DNA of 42,258 nucleotides, from contig CAMVMU010000011.1 of the NCBI GenBank assembly GCA_947168655.1, positions 1 through 42,258 of the forward strand. Reading direction: 5' to 3'. Under the pieces are notes generated by a model, which saw only the letters and a list, made by a program, of their open reading frames with translations, was not told where the DNA came from and ran no database searches. The DNA is from an uncultured Oscillospiraceae bacterium (lineage in GTDB: Bacteria; Bacillota; Clostridia; Oscillospirales; Oscillospiraceae). The position numbers were made by a program, and so were the translations under genes. This document shows, in pieces, positions 1 through 7,063 of this stretch; the stretch's first letter is position 1, and the number at the start of each line of letters is the position of its first letter.

Positions 1-170
1 CCGGCGTCATCACCCTGCCCGAGGGCACCGAGATGTGCATGCCCGGCGATAACGTCGACATGAAGGTCGAGCTGATCACCCCCATCGCCATTGAGAATGG
101 CCTGCGCTTCGCTATCCGCGAGGGCGGCCGTACCGTTGGCTCCGGTGTCGTCATCGGCATCGAGGAGTAA
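1..170 (+). CDS. tuf: Elongation factor Tu, C-terminal end (partial)
   Basis: The frame beginning at base 3 runs without a stop to TAA at 168-170 and encodes the last 55 residues of EF-Tu, the GTPase that delivers aminoacyl-tRNA to the ribosome. The segment is the end of beta-barrel domain [13 protein letters not shown], then [10 protein letters not shown], then the almost invariant tail [16 protein letters not shown]. The 5' part lies outside the window. A strong hairpin terminator follows 16 bases after the stop. Confidence 0.96.
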   Translation, partial: GVITLPEGTEMCMPGDNVDMKVELITPIAIENGLRFAIREGGRTVGSGVVIGIEE

Positions 171-186
171 TTTCCCTACACAAAAA

Positions 187-223
187 ACAAGGTCTTCCGT
201 GGAAGCGGAAGACCTTGTTTTTT
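187..223. terminator. Bidirectional intrinsic terminator between tuf and the lipoprotein gene
   Basis: A perfect 13-bp stem (187-199 with 206-218) has a 6-base loop, with a T run on the plus side and an A run (T run on the minus strand) on the other. It sits between two convergent genes and overlaps the minus-strand gene's stop codon, so it probably ends both transcripts. Confidence 0.92.
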
Positions 224-668
224 ATGTTTTGGGGAACGACAGCCCCGCCATGAATCCGTCCTCACCCGGCGCGATCAGGTCGCCTCCCACCAGAACACCG
301 TCGCAGACGCAAAGGTTGATCTGTACCGGCCCCTCGTGGTCGGGGTAGTTGCGCACGGTGTAAGTATAGCGGGAGATGGTCTTGCCTGCGCACTGGGCAA
401 AGGGGAGATCCTGCTCCTCCTGCAGCTTTACGTAGTCGGCGTAATCCTCCGCAAGCTCCCCGGGCAGCCGCAGCACCAGCGTGTGGAGCGGTTCCGGATC
501 CACCTGCCAGCCCAGCGCGCTCAGATAGGCCATGCGCTCCTCGTTGGTGGCGGCGGGAATCGGCTCAGCTGTTTTTTCTCCGCCGCCGCACCCCGCCAGC
601 AGCATCAGTGCCGCCGCCAGTATGAGCAGGAGGACAAGCGGACGGCTTTTCTCATAAATGGTCTTCAT
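222..668 (-). CDS. DUF4830-like lipoprotein
   Basis: A 148-residue secreted lipoprotein. Residues 10-26 are a hydrophobic signal ending in the lipobox LLAGC, which puts the lipidated cysteine at 27. The mature part has the features I associate with DUF4830: an ERMAYLSALGWQVDPEP start, a middle acidic helix (DYADYVKLQEEQ), and a RYTYTVRNYP strand. No function is established for this family and no catalytic residues are visible. A clear ribosome-binding site, AGAGGTGATCC, precedes the ATG. The gene stands alone, divergent from the pseudouridine synthase gene and convergent with tuf. Confidence 0.85.
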   Translation of the reverse strand: MKTIYEKSRPLVLLLILAAALMLLAGCGGGEKTAEPIPAATNEERMAYLSALGWQVDPEPLHTLVLRLPGELAEDYADYVKLQEEQDLPFAQCAGKTISRYTYTVRNYPDHEGPVQINLCVCDGVLVGGDLIAPGEDGFMAGLSFPKT

Positions 669-693
669 ATTGGATCACCTCTACCATTTCATA

Positions 694-722
694 TTTCCAT
701 CTTGTCCGAAATATGCTAAAAT
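694..722 (+). promoter_or_regulatory. Probable sigma-A promoter for the pseudouridine synthase gene
   Basis: TTTCCA (694-699), a 17-base spacer, then TAAAAT (717-722) with an extended -10 TG at 714-715. The expected start is only about a dozen bases before the ribosome-binding site, giving a very short leader. Confidence 0.55.
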
Positions 723-741
723 GGATCAAAGAGGTGAGAGG

Positions 742-1452
742 ATGGAGCGCTTGGATAAGATATTGGCCGCCACAGGCCGCTGGTCCCGCCGCGAGGTGAA
801 GGAGCTGGTCCGCCAGGGCCGCGTAACGGTGGACGGCCATCTGGCCGCGATGCCGGAGGAGAAGGCGGATCCCGCCGTATGCCGGATCTGTGTGGACGGA
901 GAGCCGGTGAACTGGGAGAGGTTTGTTTACATTATGATGCACAAGCCGGCCGGCCTGCTGTCCGCCACGGAGGACAGCCGCCAGAAGACGGTGCTGGATC
1001 TGCTGCCGACCGAGCTGCGGAAACGGGGCCTCGCCCCGGTGGGCAGACTGGACAAGGACACTGAGGGCCTTTTGCTGCTGACCGACGACGGCGATTTGAC
1101 TCACCGCCTGCTGAGCCCGAAATACCACGTGGACAAGGTGTACTTTGCCCGGGTGGATGGAGAGCTGACGGCGGCCGACACTGCGGCGTTTGCCGCCGGA
1201 CTCACTCTGGGAGACGGCCTCGTCTGCCGCCCCGCCGGGCTGGAGATCCTGACGGGGGACACCTGTCTGGTGACGCTGCAGGAGGGAAAGTTCCACCAGG
1301 TCAAGCGGATGCTGGCAAGCCGCGGCAAGCCGGTGGTCTACCTCAAGCGCCTCTCCATGGGATCCCTGCACCTGGATGAGAATCTGGAGAAAGGGCAATA
1401 CCGCCGGCTGACGGAGGAGGAGCTCCACGCCCTGCGGAACGGGACAGCATAA
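742..1452 (+). CDS. rsuA: 16S rRNA pseudouridine synthase, RsuA/RluB/E/F family
   Basis: A 236-residue enzyme that isomerises a uridine in ribosomal RNA, most likely U516 of 16S RNA by its RsuA-like size. An N-terminal S4 RNA-binding domain (residues 1-45, ERLDKILAATGRWSRREVKE) is followed by the catalytic domain. The family motif GRLDKDTEGLLLLTDDG puts the nucleophilic aspartate at 104. The ATG at 742 is chosen because AGAGGTGAGAGG lies directly upstream and the S4 domain begins there; a longer in-frame start at 658 would only add non-conserved residues. The exact target uridine cannot be told from sequence alone. Confidence 0.93.
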   Translation: MERLDKILAATGRWSRREVKELVRQGRVTVDGHLAAMPEEKADPAVCRICVDGEPVNWERFVYIMMHKPAGLLSATEDSRQKTVLDLLPTELRKRGLAPVGRLDKDTEGLLLLTDDGDLTHRLLSPKYHVDKVYFARVDGELTAADTAAFAAGLTLGDGLVCRPAGLEILTGDTCLVTLQEGKFHQVKRMLASRGKPVVYLKRLSMGSLHLDENLEKGQYRRLTEEELHALRNGTA

Positions 1453-1523
1453 CGCGCTTCGTTATTATATCGACAGAACGCCAAAAAATCCGACGTGATT
1501 TTGTGAAAAACATAAAAAGACAC

Positions 1524-1552
1524 TTGCAAAATCGTGATTATGACGATATAAT
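1524..1552 (+). promoter_or_regulatory. Sigma-A promoter of the PucR/CdaR-type regulator
   Basis: TTGCAA (1524-1529), exactly 17 bases, then TATAAT (1547-1552). The transcript would carry a leader of roughly 50 bases before the GGGAGG ribosome-binding site at about 1599. Confidence 0.8.
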
Positions 1553-1610
1553 ATAGGTACTAACTTGACAGTTTGCACAAAGAGCCGATACCATCGGCGG
1601 GAGGAAAACC

Positions 1611-2705
1611 ATGTCAGGACGTATCTTTCAAAACGTAGTTCTGCAGTTTAAGGAGACAACGGACCGCACCATTGGCGTGATTGACTCGGAGGGCACAGTG
1701 GTTGCCTGCAGCGAGCTGACGGGCATCGGAAAGAAATGGCCCCAGTGCGTTGCGCTCATCAACGCCGCGGAGGGCGGCTGCGTGGCGCTGGAGGGGATGA
1801 CCTTCAAGGCCCTGCCCGGTTGGGGCGGTCAGTATGACTATGCCGTTTTCGCCTCCGGTGAGGACAGCACGGGCCGTACGGTCTGCGCCATGGCTGCCGT
1901 TGCGTTGAACTCCGCCAAGGTCTACTATGAGGAGAAGCACGACAAGGGCTCCTTTATTAAAAATATCATCTCCGACAACATACTCAGCAGCGACATCTAC
2001 ATGCGCGCCAAGGAACTGCACGTGACGGCCGAGGTGCCCCGTGGCGTGTTTGTCATCCGCCCGGCGGATGAGCGGGAGGAGTCGGTGCCGCTGGACGTGA
2101 TCCAGAACATGTTCCCCGACCGCCAGAGCGATTTTGTTCTCAGCGTGGGTGAGGATGACGTCGTTCTGATCCACCAGATGCCGGAGGGCTCCGACGGCCG
2201 TGACATGGAGAAGGTGGCGATGCGGATCGCCGATTCCCTGTGCCAGGACGGAGATAACCGCGTGTTTGTGGGCATGGGCACCATGGCCCTGCATCTGCGG
2301 GACCTGGCCCGGTCCTACAAGGAGGCCCAGATCGCCATCGAAGTGGGCAAGGTGTTTGACACCGAGCGCTACGTCATCAACTACGAGAACCTGGGCATCG
2401 GCCGGCTGATCTATCAGCTGCCCACCACCCTGTGTGAGATCTTCCTGCAGGAGGTTTTCAAGAAGAACCCCATTGATGCTCTGGATCAGGAGACCCTGTT
2501 CACCATTTATAAGTTCTTTGAGAACAACCTCAACGTGTCGGAAACGGCCCGCAAGCTGTTTGTCCACCGCAACACTCTGGTGTACCGCCTGGAGAAGATC
2601 AAAAAGCTCACCGGCCTGGATCTGCGGGAGTTCGACGACGCCATTACCTTCAAGGTCGCTCTCATGGTCAAGAAGTACCTGACCAGCCGCGGTATCGACG
2701 CCTGA
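1611..2705 (+). CDS. PucR/CdaR-type helix-turn-helix transcriptional regulator
   Basis: A 364-residue regulator. The C-terminal 70 residues are the PucR-type DNA-binding domain (HTH_30): FENNLNVSETARKLFVHRNT, then LVYRLEKIKKLTGLDLREFD. The middle (about 140-265) resembles the GGDEF-like domain seen in CdaR-type proteins (GMGTMALHLRDLARSYKEAQ). The N-terminal 130 residues are a probable sensor domain that I do not recognise. Relatives respond to purine or sugar-acid metabolites, but no such gene is nearby, so the ligand is unknown. It has its own promoter and a hairpin terminator, and is therefore probably monocistronic. Confidence 0.87.
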   Translation: MSGRIFQNVVLQFKETTDRTIGVIDSEGTVVACSELTGIGKKWPQCVALINAAEGGCVALEGMTFKALPGWGGQYDYAVFASGEDSTGRTVCAMAAVALNSAKVYYEEKHDKGSFIKNIISDNILSSDIYMRAKELHVTAEVPRGVFVIRPADEREESVPLDVIQNMFPDRQSDFVLSVGEDDVVLIHQMPEGSDGRDMEKVAMRIADSLCQDGDNRVFVGMGTMALHLRDLARSYKEAQIAIEVGKVFDTERYVINYENLGIGRLIYQLPTTLCEIFLQEVFKKNPIDALDQETLFTIYKFFENNLNVSETARKLFVHRNTLVYRLEKIKKLTGLDLREFDDAITFKVALMVKKYLTSRGIDA

Positions 2706-2721
2706 AAATTGGATCAAATAT

Positions 2722-2749
2722 GCCCGCCGGGATCAATTACCCGGCGGGC
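2722..2749 (+). terminator. Terminator after the PucR/CdaR-type regulator
   Basis: A perfect 10-bp GC-rich stem (2722-2731 with 2740-2749) has an 8-base loop, 16 bases past the stop codon. The T tract after it is weak (TATGTTGTTATG), so termination may be incomplete. Confidence 0.65.
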
Positions 2750-2792
2750 TATGTTGTTATGTAAATTTAATACTTTATTCATATCTTTCCAG

Positions 2793-2821
2793 TTGCCAAT
2801 TTGTAACCTTTTGTATATAAT
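2793..2821 (+). promoter_or_regulatory. Sigma-A promoter of the ftsEX operon
   Basis: TTGCCA (2793-2798), a 17-base spacer, then TATAAT (2816-2821), about 78 bases before the ftsE start codon. Confidence 0.8.
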
Positions 2822-2898
2822 GTGATTATCATGTTTGATACCGTCAGGTCCTGTCGCGATCGGGAGGACCTGCAGCGATTTCGAGGGGCATAACTGAT

Positions 2899-3591
2899 AT
2901 GATTCGTTTGACTGACGTTGTTAAAACATATGAAAACGGCACGGACGCCCTGCAGGGTGTCTCCTTTGAGATAGAGGACGGGGAATTCGTATTCCTGGTG
3001 GGGCCGTCCGGCTCCGGCAAATCCACGATTATCAAGCTGCTCACCGGCGAGGTGATCCCCACCTCCGGCCGTGTGATGGTCAACGGCTTCTCCATGAGCC
3101 TTATTGCCGAGCGGCAGATCCCTCTGGTGCGCCGCACCATTGGAACGATCTTCCAGGACTTCCGCCTGATCCCCGGCAAGACGGTGTTTGACAATCTGGC
3201 TCTGGCCATGCACGCAGTGGGCGCCACCCGCAGGGAGATCCAGAGCCGCATCCCCTATGTGCTGGAGCTGGTGGGCCTGGAGGGTGTGGAGAAGCGCTAC
3301 CCCGATGAGCTCAGCGGCGGCGAGCAGCAGCGCGTGGCCATCGCCCGTGCACTGGTGAACAACCCCAGCACCATCGTGGCAGATGAGCCCACCGGAAACC
3401 TGGACCCCGCCCGCTCTCTGGAGATCATGACGCTGCTGGAGCGGATCAACGCCCTTGGCGCCACGGTCATTGTGGTGACCCACGAAAAGGGATTGGTGGA
3501 CCAGTTCGACAAGCGGGTCATTATGATCGAAAACGGCGCCATCGTCGGCGACCGGGTGGGTACGTATGAGGTAAAAGAGAATGAAGCATAA
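2899..3591 (+). CDS. ftsE: Cell-division ATP-binding protein FtsE
   Basis: The 230-residue ABC ATPase that partners FtsX and drives a periplasmic or extracellular peptidoglycan hydrolase during division. Walker A GPSGSGKST is at 35-43, the signature LSGGEQQR at 138-145, and Walker B TIVADEPT at 158-165. The lengths and the IGTIFQDFRL Q-loop are typical for FtsE rather than LolD. It overlaps ftsX by 11 bases, and the M23 hydrolase follows in the same operon, so the whole FtsE-FtsX-effector module is encoded together. Confidence 0.97.
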   Translation: MIRLTDVVKTYENGTDALQGVSFEIEDGEFVFLVGPSGSGKSTIIKLLTGEVIPTSGRVMVNGFSMSLIAERQIPLVRRTIGTIFQDFRLIPGKTVFDNLALAMHAVGATRREIQSRIPYVLELVGLEGVEKRYPDELSGGEQQRVAIARALVNNPSTIVADEPTGNLDPARSLEIMTLLERINALGATVIVVTHEKGLVDQFDKRVIMIENGAIVGDRVGTYEVKENEA

Positions 3592-4465
3592 TTTTGGCTT
3601 TTTTATCCGTGAGGGCGTCGGCAACATGTTCTCCCACGGGTTCATGTCCTTTGCGGCCATCGGCATCACCGTGGCCTGCCTGGTGATTATGGGAACCTTC
3701 TCCCTGGTGGCGTATAACGCCAACGAGAATCTGAAAGACCTTCAGCGCGAGAATGCCGTGCTGGCTTTTGTGGACGAAAATCTGTCCGATGAGGAGGCCA
3801 GAGGGCTGCAATCCCAGCTGGAGAAGCTGCCCAACGTCACAAGCTGCACCTTCGTCTCCCGGGAGGAGGCAAGGGACAGCTACATTGAGCAGTACGACGA
3901 GGACGACCTGTACAGTGATCTGGATCCCCAGATCTTCCGCCACCGCTACGTGCTGAAGCTGGGCAATCTGGAACAGATGAGCAAGACGGTTCAGGCGGTT
4001 CAGGGCGTGGAGGGGATCGTGAAGATCCGGGCGGATGAGGACATCTCCAACGGCTTCCTGACGGTGCGCAACATCGCCGGCGTCATCAGCATCACGCTGA
4101 TCGCCATTTTGCTGATCGTATCCGTATTTATCATCTCCAACACCATCAAGCTGACCACCTTCGACCGGAAGGATGATATCGCCATTATGAAGATGGTGGG
4201 TGCAACGGACGGATTCGTCCGCTGGCCGTTCGTCTACGAGGGCCTGCTGCTGGGCATTCTCAGCGCGGCTTTTGCCTTTGGATTCCAGTGGCTGCTGTAC
4301 CGCGCCATCGCAGAGGGCGTGGAGAAATCCGACACGCTGCAGCTGCTGCGCATTGTTCCGTTTGAGCAGATCTATGTACCGGTTGCCATCGCCTTTGGCG
4401 CTGTGGGCGTCTTCGTTGGCGTGGGCGGCAGCCTGACCGCCATCCGCAAATTCCTGCGGGTGTGA
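3581..4465 (+). CDS. ftsX: Cell-division permease-like protein FtsX
   Basis: A 294-residue membrane protein with the FtsX layout: a transmembrane helix at about 22-44, an extracellular loop domain of about 115 residues that would contact the hydrolase, then three membrane helices in the C-terminal half. The conserved FtsX core TFDRKDDIAIMKMVGATDGFVRWPF-like segment is present (about residues 191-215). Start ATG is 3581, inside ftsE, which implies translational coupling. It transmits FtsE ATP hydrolysis across the membrane to the enzyme encoded by the next gene. Confidence 0.96.
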   Translation: MKHNFGFFIREGVGNMFSHGFMSFAAIGITVACLVIMGTFSLVAYNANENLKDLQRENAVLAFVDENLSDEEARGLQSQLEKLPNVTSCTFVSREEARDSYIEQYDEDDLYSDLDPQIFRHRYVLKLGNLEQMSKTVQAVQGVEGIVKIRADEDISNGFLTVRNIAGVISITLIAILLIVSVFIISNTIKLTTFDRKDDIAIMKMVGATDGFVRWPFVYEGLLLGILSAAFAFGFQWLLYRAIAEGVEKSDTLQLLRIVPFEQIYVPVAIAFGAVGVFVGVGGSLTAIRKFLRV

Positions 4466-4482
4466 TGAAAGAGGAGGAAGAG

Positions 4483-5682
4483 ATGAAAAAACGGCTTTTA
4501 TCTGTCCTGCTGGCGCTGGGAATGCTGGTGAGTCTGGTCTGCCTTCCCGGCCATCCGACGGCATACGGCGAAAGTGCCAAGGATAAGCTGGCGGAGACCC
4601 GCGCCAAGATTGCGGAGCTGAATCAGCAGCTGGAGGCGGCGCGCGCCAACAAAGAAAACGTCATGGAACAGAAGTATCTGCTGGATCAGCGCTGCAACGC
4701 GCTGATGGAGGAGATCGATCTCATCGGCGTCCAGATCAGCGAGACCACCTCCCGCATCGAGGAAAATGAGGTGCAGGAGGCCGCGCAGTACGACCTCTTC
4801 TGCCGCCAGGTGCGGGAGGAGGAGGAACGCGGTGTGATCTCCTACTGGTCGGTTTTGTTCAAGGCCACCGGCTTTGCGGATCTGTTGAGCAGGCTGGACT
4901 TTGTCAACGAGGTCATGGATTACGACAAGTCCGTCATTGAGGATCTGCGCGCCATTCGCGCACAGCTGGCCGATGACCGTGCCGCCCTGCAGCAGCAGGA
5001 GGCGGAGATGAACGAGGCCAAGACCGAGCTGGAGGCCCAGATCGCCGAGGCAGATGCGCTGATCGCCCAGTATACCAAGGAGGAGGGCGCTCTGCAGGCG
5101 CTGCACGACGAAAAGGAGGCGGACGCCGCCCGTTTGGAGCAGGAGATCCGCGAGGCGGAGGAGCGCGCCAGAAAGGAAGAGGAAGAGCGCAAGCGCAAGG
5201 AAGAGGAGGAGCGGCAGCGCCAGAAGGAACAGGGCGGATCCGGCGGATCTGAGACGCCTGTTGTGGTGGAGAGCGGTTATGCCTGGCCCACCAACGACAC
5301 CCGGCTCATCACCTCGCCCTTTGGCCCGCGTCCCGCCCCCGGCGGCATCTACAGCACCTACCACGGCGGCGTGGATATCGGTGCCAGCTACGGCACCAAC
5401 GTGCTGGCCTCCAAGTCCGGCACGGTGCTGATCAGCCGCTGGTACGGTGGCTATGGCTACTGCGTCGTTATCCAGCACGACCACGGCAACATCACCCTGT
5501 ACGGCCATATGAGCCGCCTGCTGTGCTCTGAGGGGCAGAAGGTGAGCCAGGGCCAGGTTATCGGCCTGGTAGGCTCCACCGGCAACTCCACCGGCCCCCA
5601 TATCCACTTTGAGATCCGTGAGAACGGGGTCAAGGTCAACCCGCTGAACTATCTCACCGGCTGGGTCCGTGGATTCCACTAA
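4483..5682 (+). CDS. Secreted coiled-coil M23 peptidoglycan hydrolase, EnvC-like FtsEX effector
   Basis: A 399-residue secreted protein. Residues 1-29 are a signal peptide. Two long charged coiled-coil stretches (about 32-105 and 155-250) are separated by a short segment, as in EnvC/PcsB-type proteins regulated by FtsEX. A Gly/Ser linker leads to the M23 domain (about 265-399), with zinc ligands in YHGGVDIG and GPHIHFEI and the catalytic-site GHMS. All expected ligands are present, so unlike E. coli EnvC it should itself be an active endopeptidase. ATG 4483 is preferred over an in-frame ATG at 4462 because GAGGAGG (4471-4477) precedes it and the signal peptide begins there. Confidence 0.93.
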   Translation: MKKRLLSVLLALGMLVSLVCLPGHPTAYGESAKDKLAETRAKIAELNQQLEAARANKENVMEQKYLLDQRCNALMEEIDLIGVQISETTSRIEENEVQEAAQYDLFCRQVREEEERGVISYWSVLFKATGFADLLSRLDFVNEVMDYDKSVIEDLRAIRAQLADDRAALQQQEAEMNEAKTELEAQIAEADALIAQYTKEEGALQALHDEKEADAARLEQEIREAEERARKEEEERKRKEEEERQRQKEQGGSGGSETPVVVESGYAWPTNDTRLITSPFGPRPAPGGIYSTYHGGVDIGASYGTNVLASKSGTVLISRWYGGYGYCVVIQHDHGNITLYGHMSRLLCSEGQKVSQGQVIGLVGSTGNSTGPHIHFEIRENGVKVNPLNYLTGWVRGFH

Positions 5683-5700
5683 GCCATCATCGGATATTTA

Positions 5701-5737
5701 CCCCTCCCGTCCCATAGAATGGGGCGGGAGGGGTTTT
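5701..5737 (+). terminator. Terminator of ftsEX operon with the next gene's Shine-Dalgarno in its 3' arm
   Basis: A 9-bp stem, CCCCTCCCG (5701-5709) with CGGGAGGGG (5725-5733), extends through a G-T pair into five more pairs closing a 3-base loop, and is followed by TTTT. The 3' arm GGGAGGGG is also the only plausible ribosome-binding site for the ATG at 5741, so read-through RNA would have that site buried. Confidence 0.85.
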
Positions 5738-5740
5738 GCT

Positions 5741-6439
5741 ATGCTTGGCTATCTGATCTGGCGCGGGGAGGGACGACCCCGTGTGACGCTGGAGAGGCGC
5801 ACCGTCGGCGGCGTGTGGTTTCAGGTGCTTGAGGTCCGGGGACGGGGACGGCGAATCGTCCGCCGTGTCCGCCGCGCCGTGGAGGAGATGAGAGCGAACG
5901 GTGTGCGCCGCTGCGTAGCGGAGCCGGACTGGCCTGCGGAGTGGGGAGAGGGGCTGCAGCCGGTGGGAGAGGAGCGCCTGCGGTGTGCGATACTGCCCCA
6001 GCTGCTGGATTGGCTTGCCGAACAGAAAGGGCTCCATCTGAGCGGGGCCACGGTGGAACTCACCGCCCCCTGGGCCGATAAGCCCGTGTGGGAGGCGGCC
6101 CAGCTGCTCAGCCGCCGCTGCCGCTATCTGCGCCTTCACACGGACGGCGCGGACGATTTGCGGGAGGAGCTGTGGCGGCGGTACGGCATCGCCGCCGGCG
6201 GCGGAGGCAGTCCGGCCTCTCTGCAGATCTGCTTCGGTGAGCCCGCCGGAGACGCGCCTGCCCTGCTGCTGGGGCCGGACTGCGGGCGGCTTCAAAAGGC
6301 CGAATACACAATCCCCAAGGCGTTGGGGGAGGATCTGAAACCTTATCCGGTCACATCGCAGCTGGTGGCGGCACTTTGGGAGTGCGGCGCGGTGAAAACG
6401 GAGGAAATCCGGCTCAAATCGCTGGATTTCCACGCTTGA
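5741..6439 (+). CDS. Unrecognised 232-residue cytoplasmic protein
   Basis: I do not recognise this protein. No signal peptide, membrane helix or known catalytic motif is visible. It is rich in Arg and Trp at the N-terminus (YLIWRGEGRPRV), has a Gly-rich stretch near 170-175, and ends in an acidic-basic tail (AVKTEEIRLKSLDFHA). ATG 5741 is chosen because GGGAGGGG precedes it; upstream in-frame codons overlap the M23 gene and the terminator. Its stop codon lies inside the greA promoter. No promoter of its own is evident, so it depends on read-through or on an unseen start. Confidence 0.7.
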   Translation: MLGYLIWRGEGRPRVTLERRTVGGVWFQVLEVRGRGRRIVRRVRRAVEEMRANGVRRCVAEPDWPAEWGEGLQPVGEERLRCAILPQLLDWLAEQKGLHLSGATVELTAPWADKPVWEAAQLLSRRCRYLRLHTDGADDLREELWRRYGIAAGGGGSPASLQICFGEPAGDAPALLLGPDCGRLQKAEYTIPKALGEDLKPYPVTSQLVAALWECGAVKTEEIRLKSLDFHA

Positions 6440-6464
6440 CATAGGGAGGGAAACTCTCTATAAT
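6436..6464 (+). promoter_or_regulatory. Perfect-consensus sigma-A promoter of greA (and probably lysS)
   Basis: TTGACA (6436-6441), 17 bases, TATAAT (6459-6464): both hexamers and the spacing match consensus exactly. The -35 box contains the stop codon of the preceding gene. The leader of about 75 bases contains a small hairpin (6499-6504 with 6512-6517). Confidence 0.95.
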
Positions 6465-6545
6465 GCAGTATGACATATTATGAACAATCATGCGCTTTTT
6501 CCGCTGAACAGGCGGAATGAGCGGATAAGAAAGGATCGTACAAGC

Positions 6546-7019
6546 ATGGTAAAAGAATTCAAAATGAGCCAGGAGCGGTATGACGAGCTGAAGCGTGAGC
6601 TGGAGTACAGCAAGACCACCCGTGCCGATGAGATCGCCGATCTCATCAAGGAGGCCAGAGGCTTCGGCGACCTGAGCGAGAACAGCGAATACGACGAGGC
6701 CAAAAACGAGCAGGGCAAGCTGTATTCCCGTATCGCTGAGCTGGAGGATATCCTGCTTCACGCCGTGATCGTGGACGAGGCCGAGGATTCCGACAAGATC
6801 TCCATCGGCTGCCGCGTCATCGTCACCAACCTGGATACCGGCAAGCAGCTGCCGGAATATAAGATCGTCGGCTCCCAGGAGGCGGACGTCATGAGCCGCG
6901 CCGTCAGCGAGGATTCCCCCTTCGGCAAGGCGCTCATGGGTCACAAAGCCGGGGACGAGGTCAGCGTGGAGGCCCCCAAGGGCGTGATCCGCTACCGCGT
7001 GGACGCCATCGAACGATAA
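6546..7019 (+). CDS. greA: Transcription elongation factor GreA
   Basis: A 157-residue factor that enters the RNA polymerase secondary channel and stimulates cleavage of backtracked transcripts. The N-terminal coiled coil (residues 5-75) carries the hallmark GFGDLSENSEYDEAKNEQ, which has the acidic tip residues needed for cleavage. The C-terminal domain ends in SPFGKALMGHKAGDEV and a PKGVIRYRVDAIE strand. Start ATG 6546 gives the standard length; AAAGGA lies about 11 bases upstream. It is followed after 44 bases by lysS, a common pairing in Firmicutes. Confidence 0.97.
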   Translation: MVKEFKMSQERYDELKRELEYSKTTRADEIADLIKEARGFGDLSENSEYDEAKNEQGKLYSRIAELEDILLHAVIVDEAEDSDKISIGCRVIVTNLDTGKQLPEYKIVGSQEADVMSRAVSEDSPFGKALMGHKAGDEVSVEAPKGVIRYRVDAIER

Positions 7020-7025
7020 CGATTC

Positions 7026-7045
7026 GCGGGCAAGGTGCCCGCTTT
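7026..7045 (+). terminator. Weak hairpin between greA and lysS
   Basis: A 6-bp GC stem (7026-7031 with 7037-7042) with a 5-base loop is followed by only three T. It could lower lysS expression relative to greA or protect the 3' end, but is too weak to call as a full terminator. Confidence 0.35.
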
Positions 7046-7063
7046 ACGAAAGGAGAACTGCAT

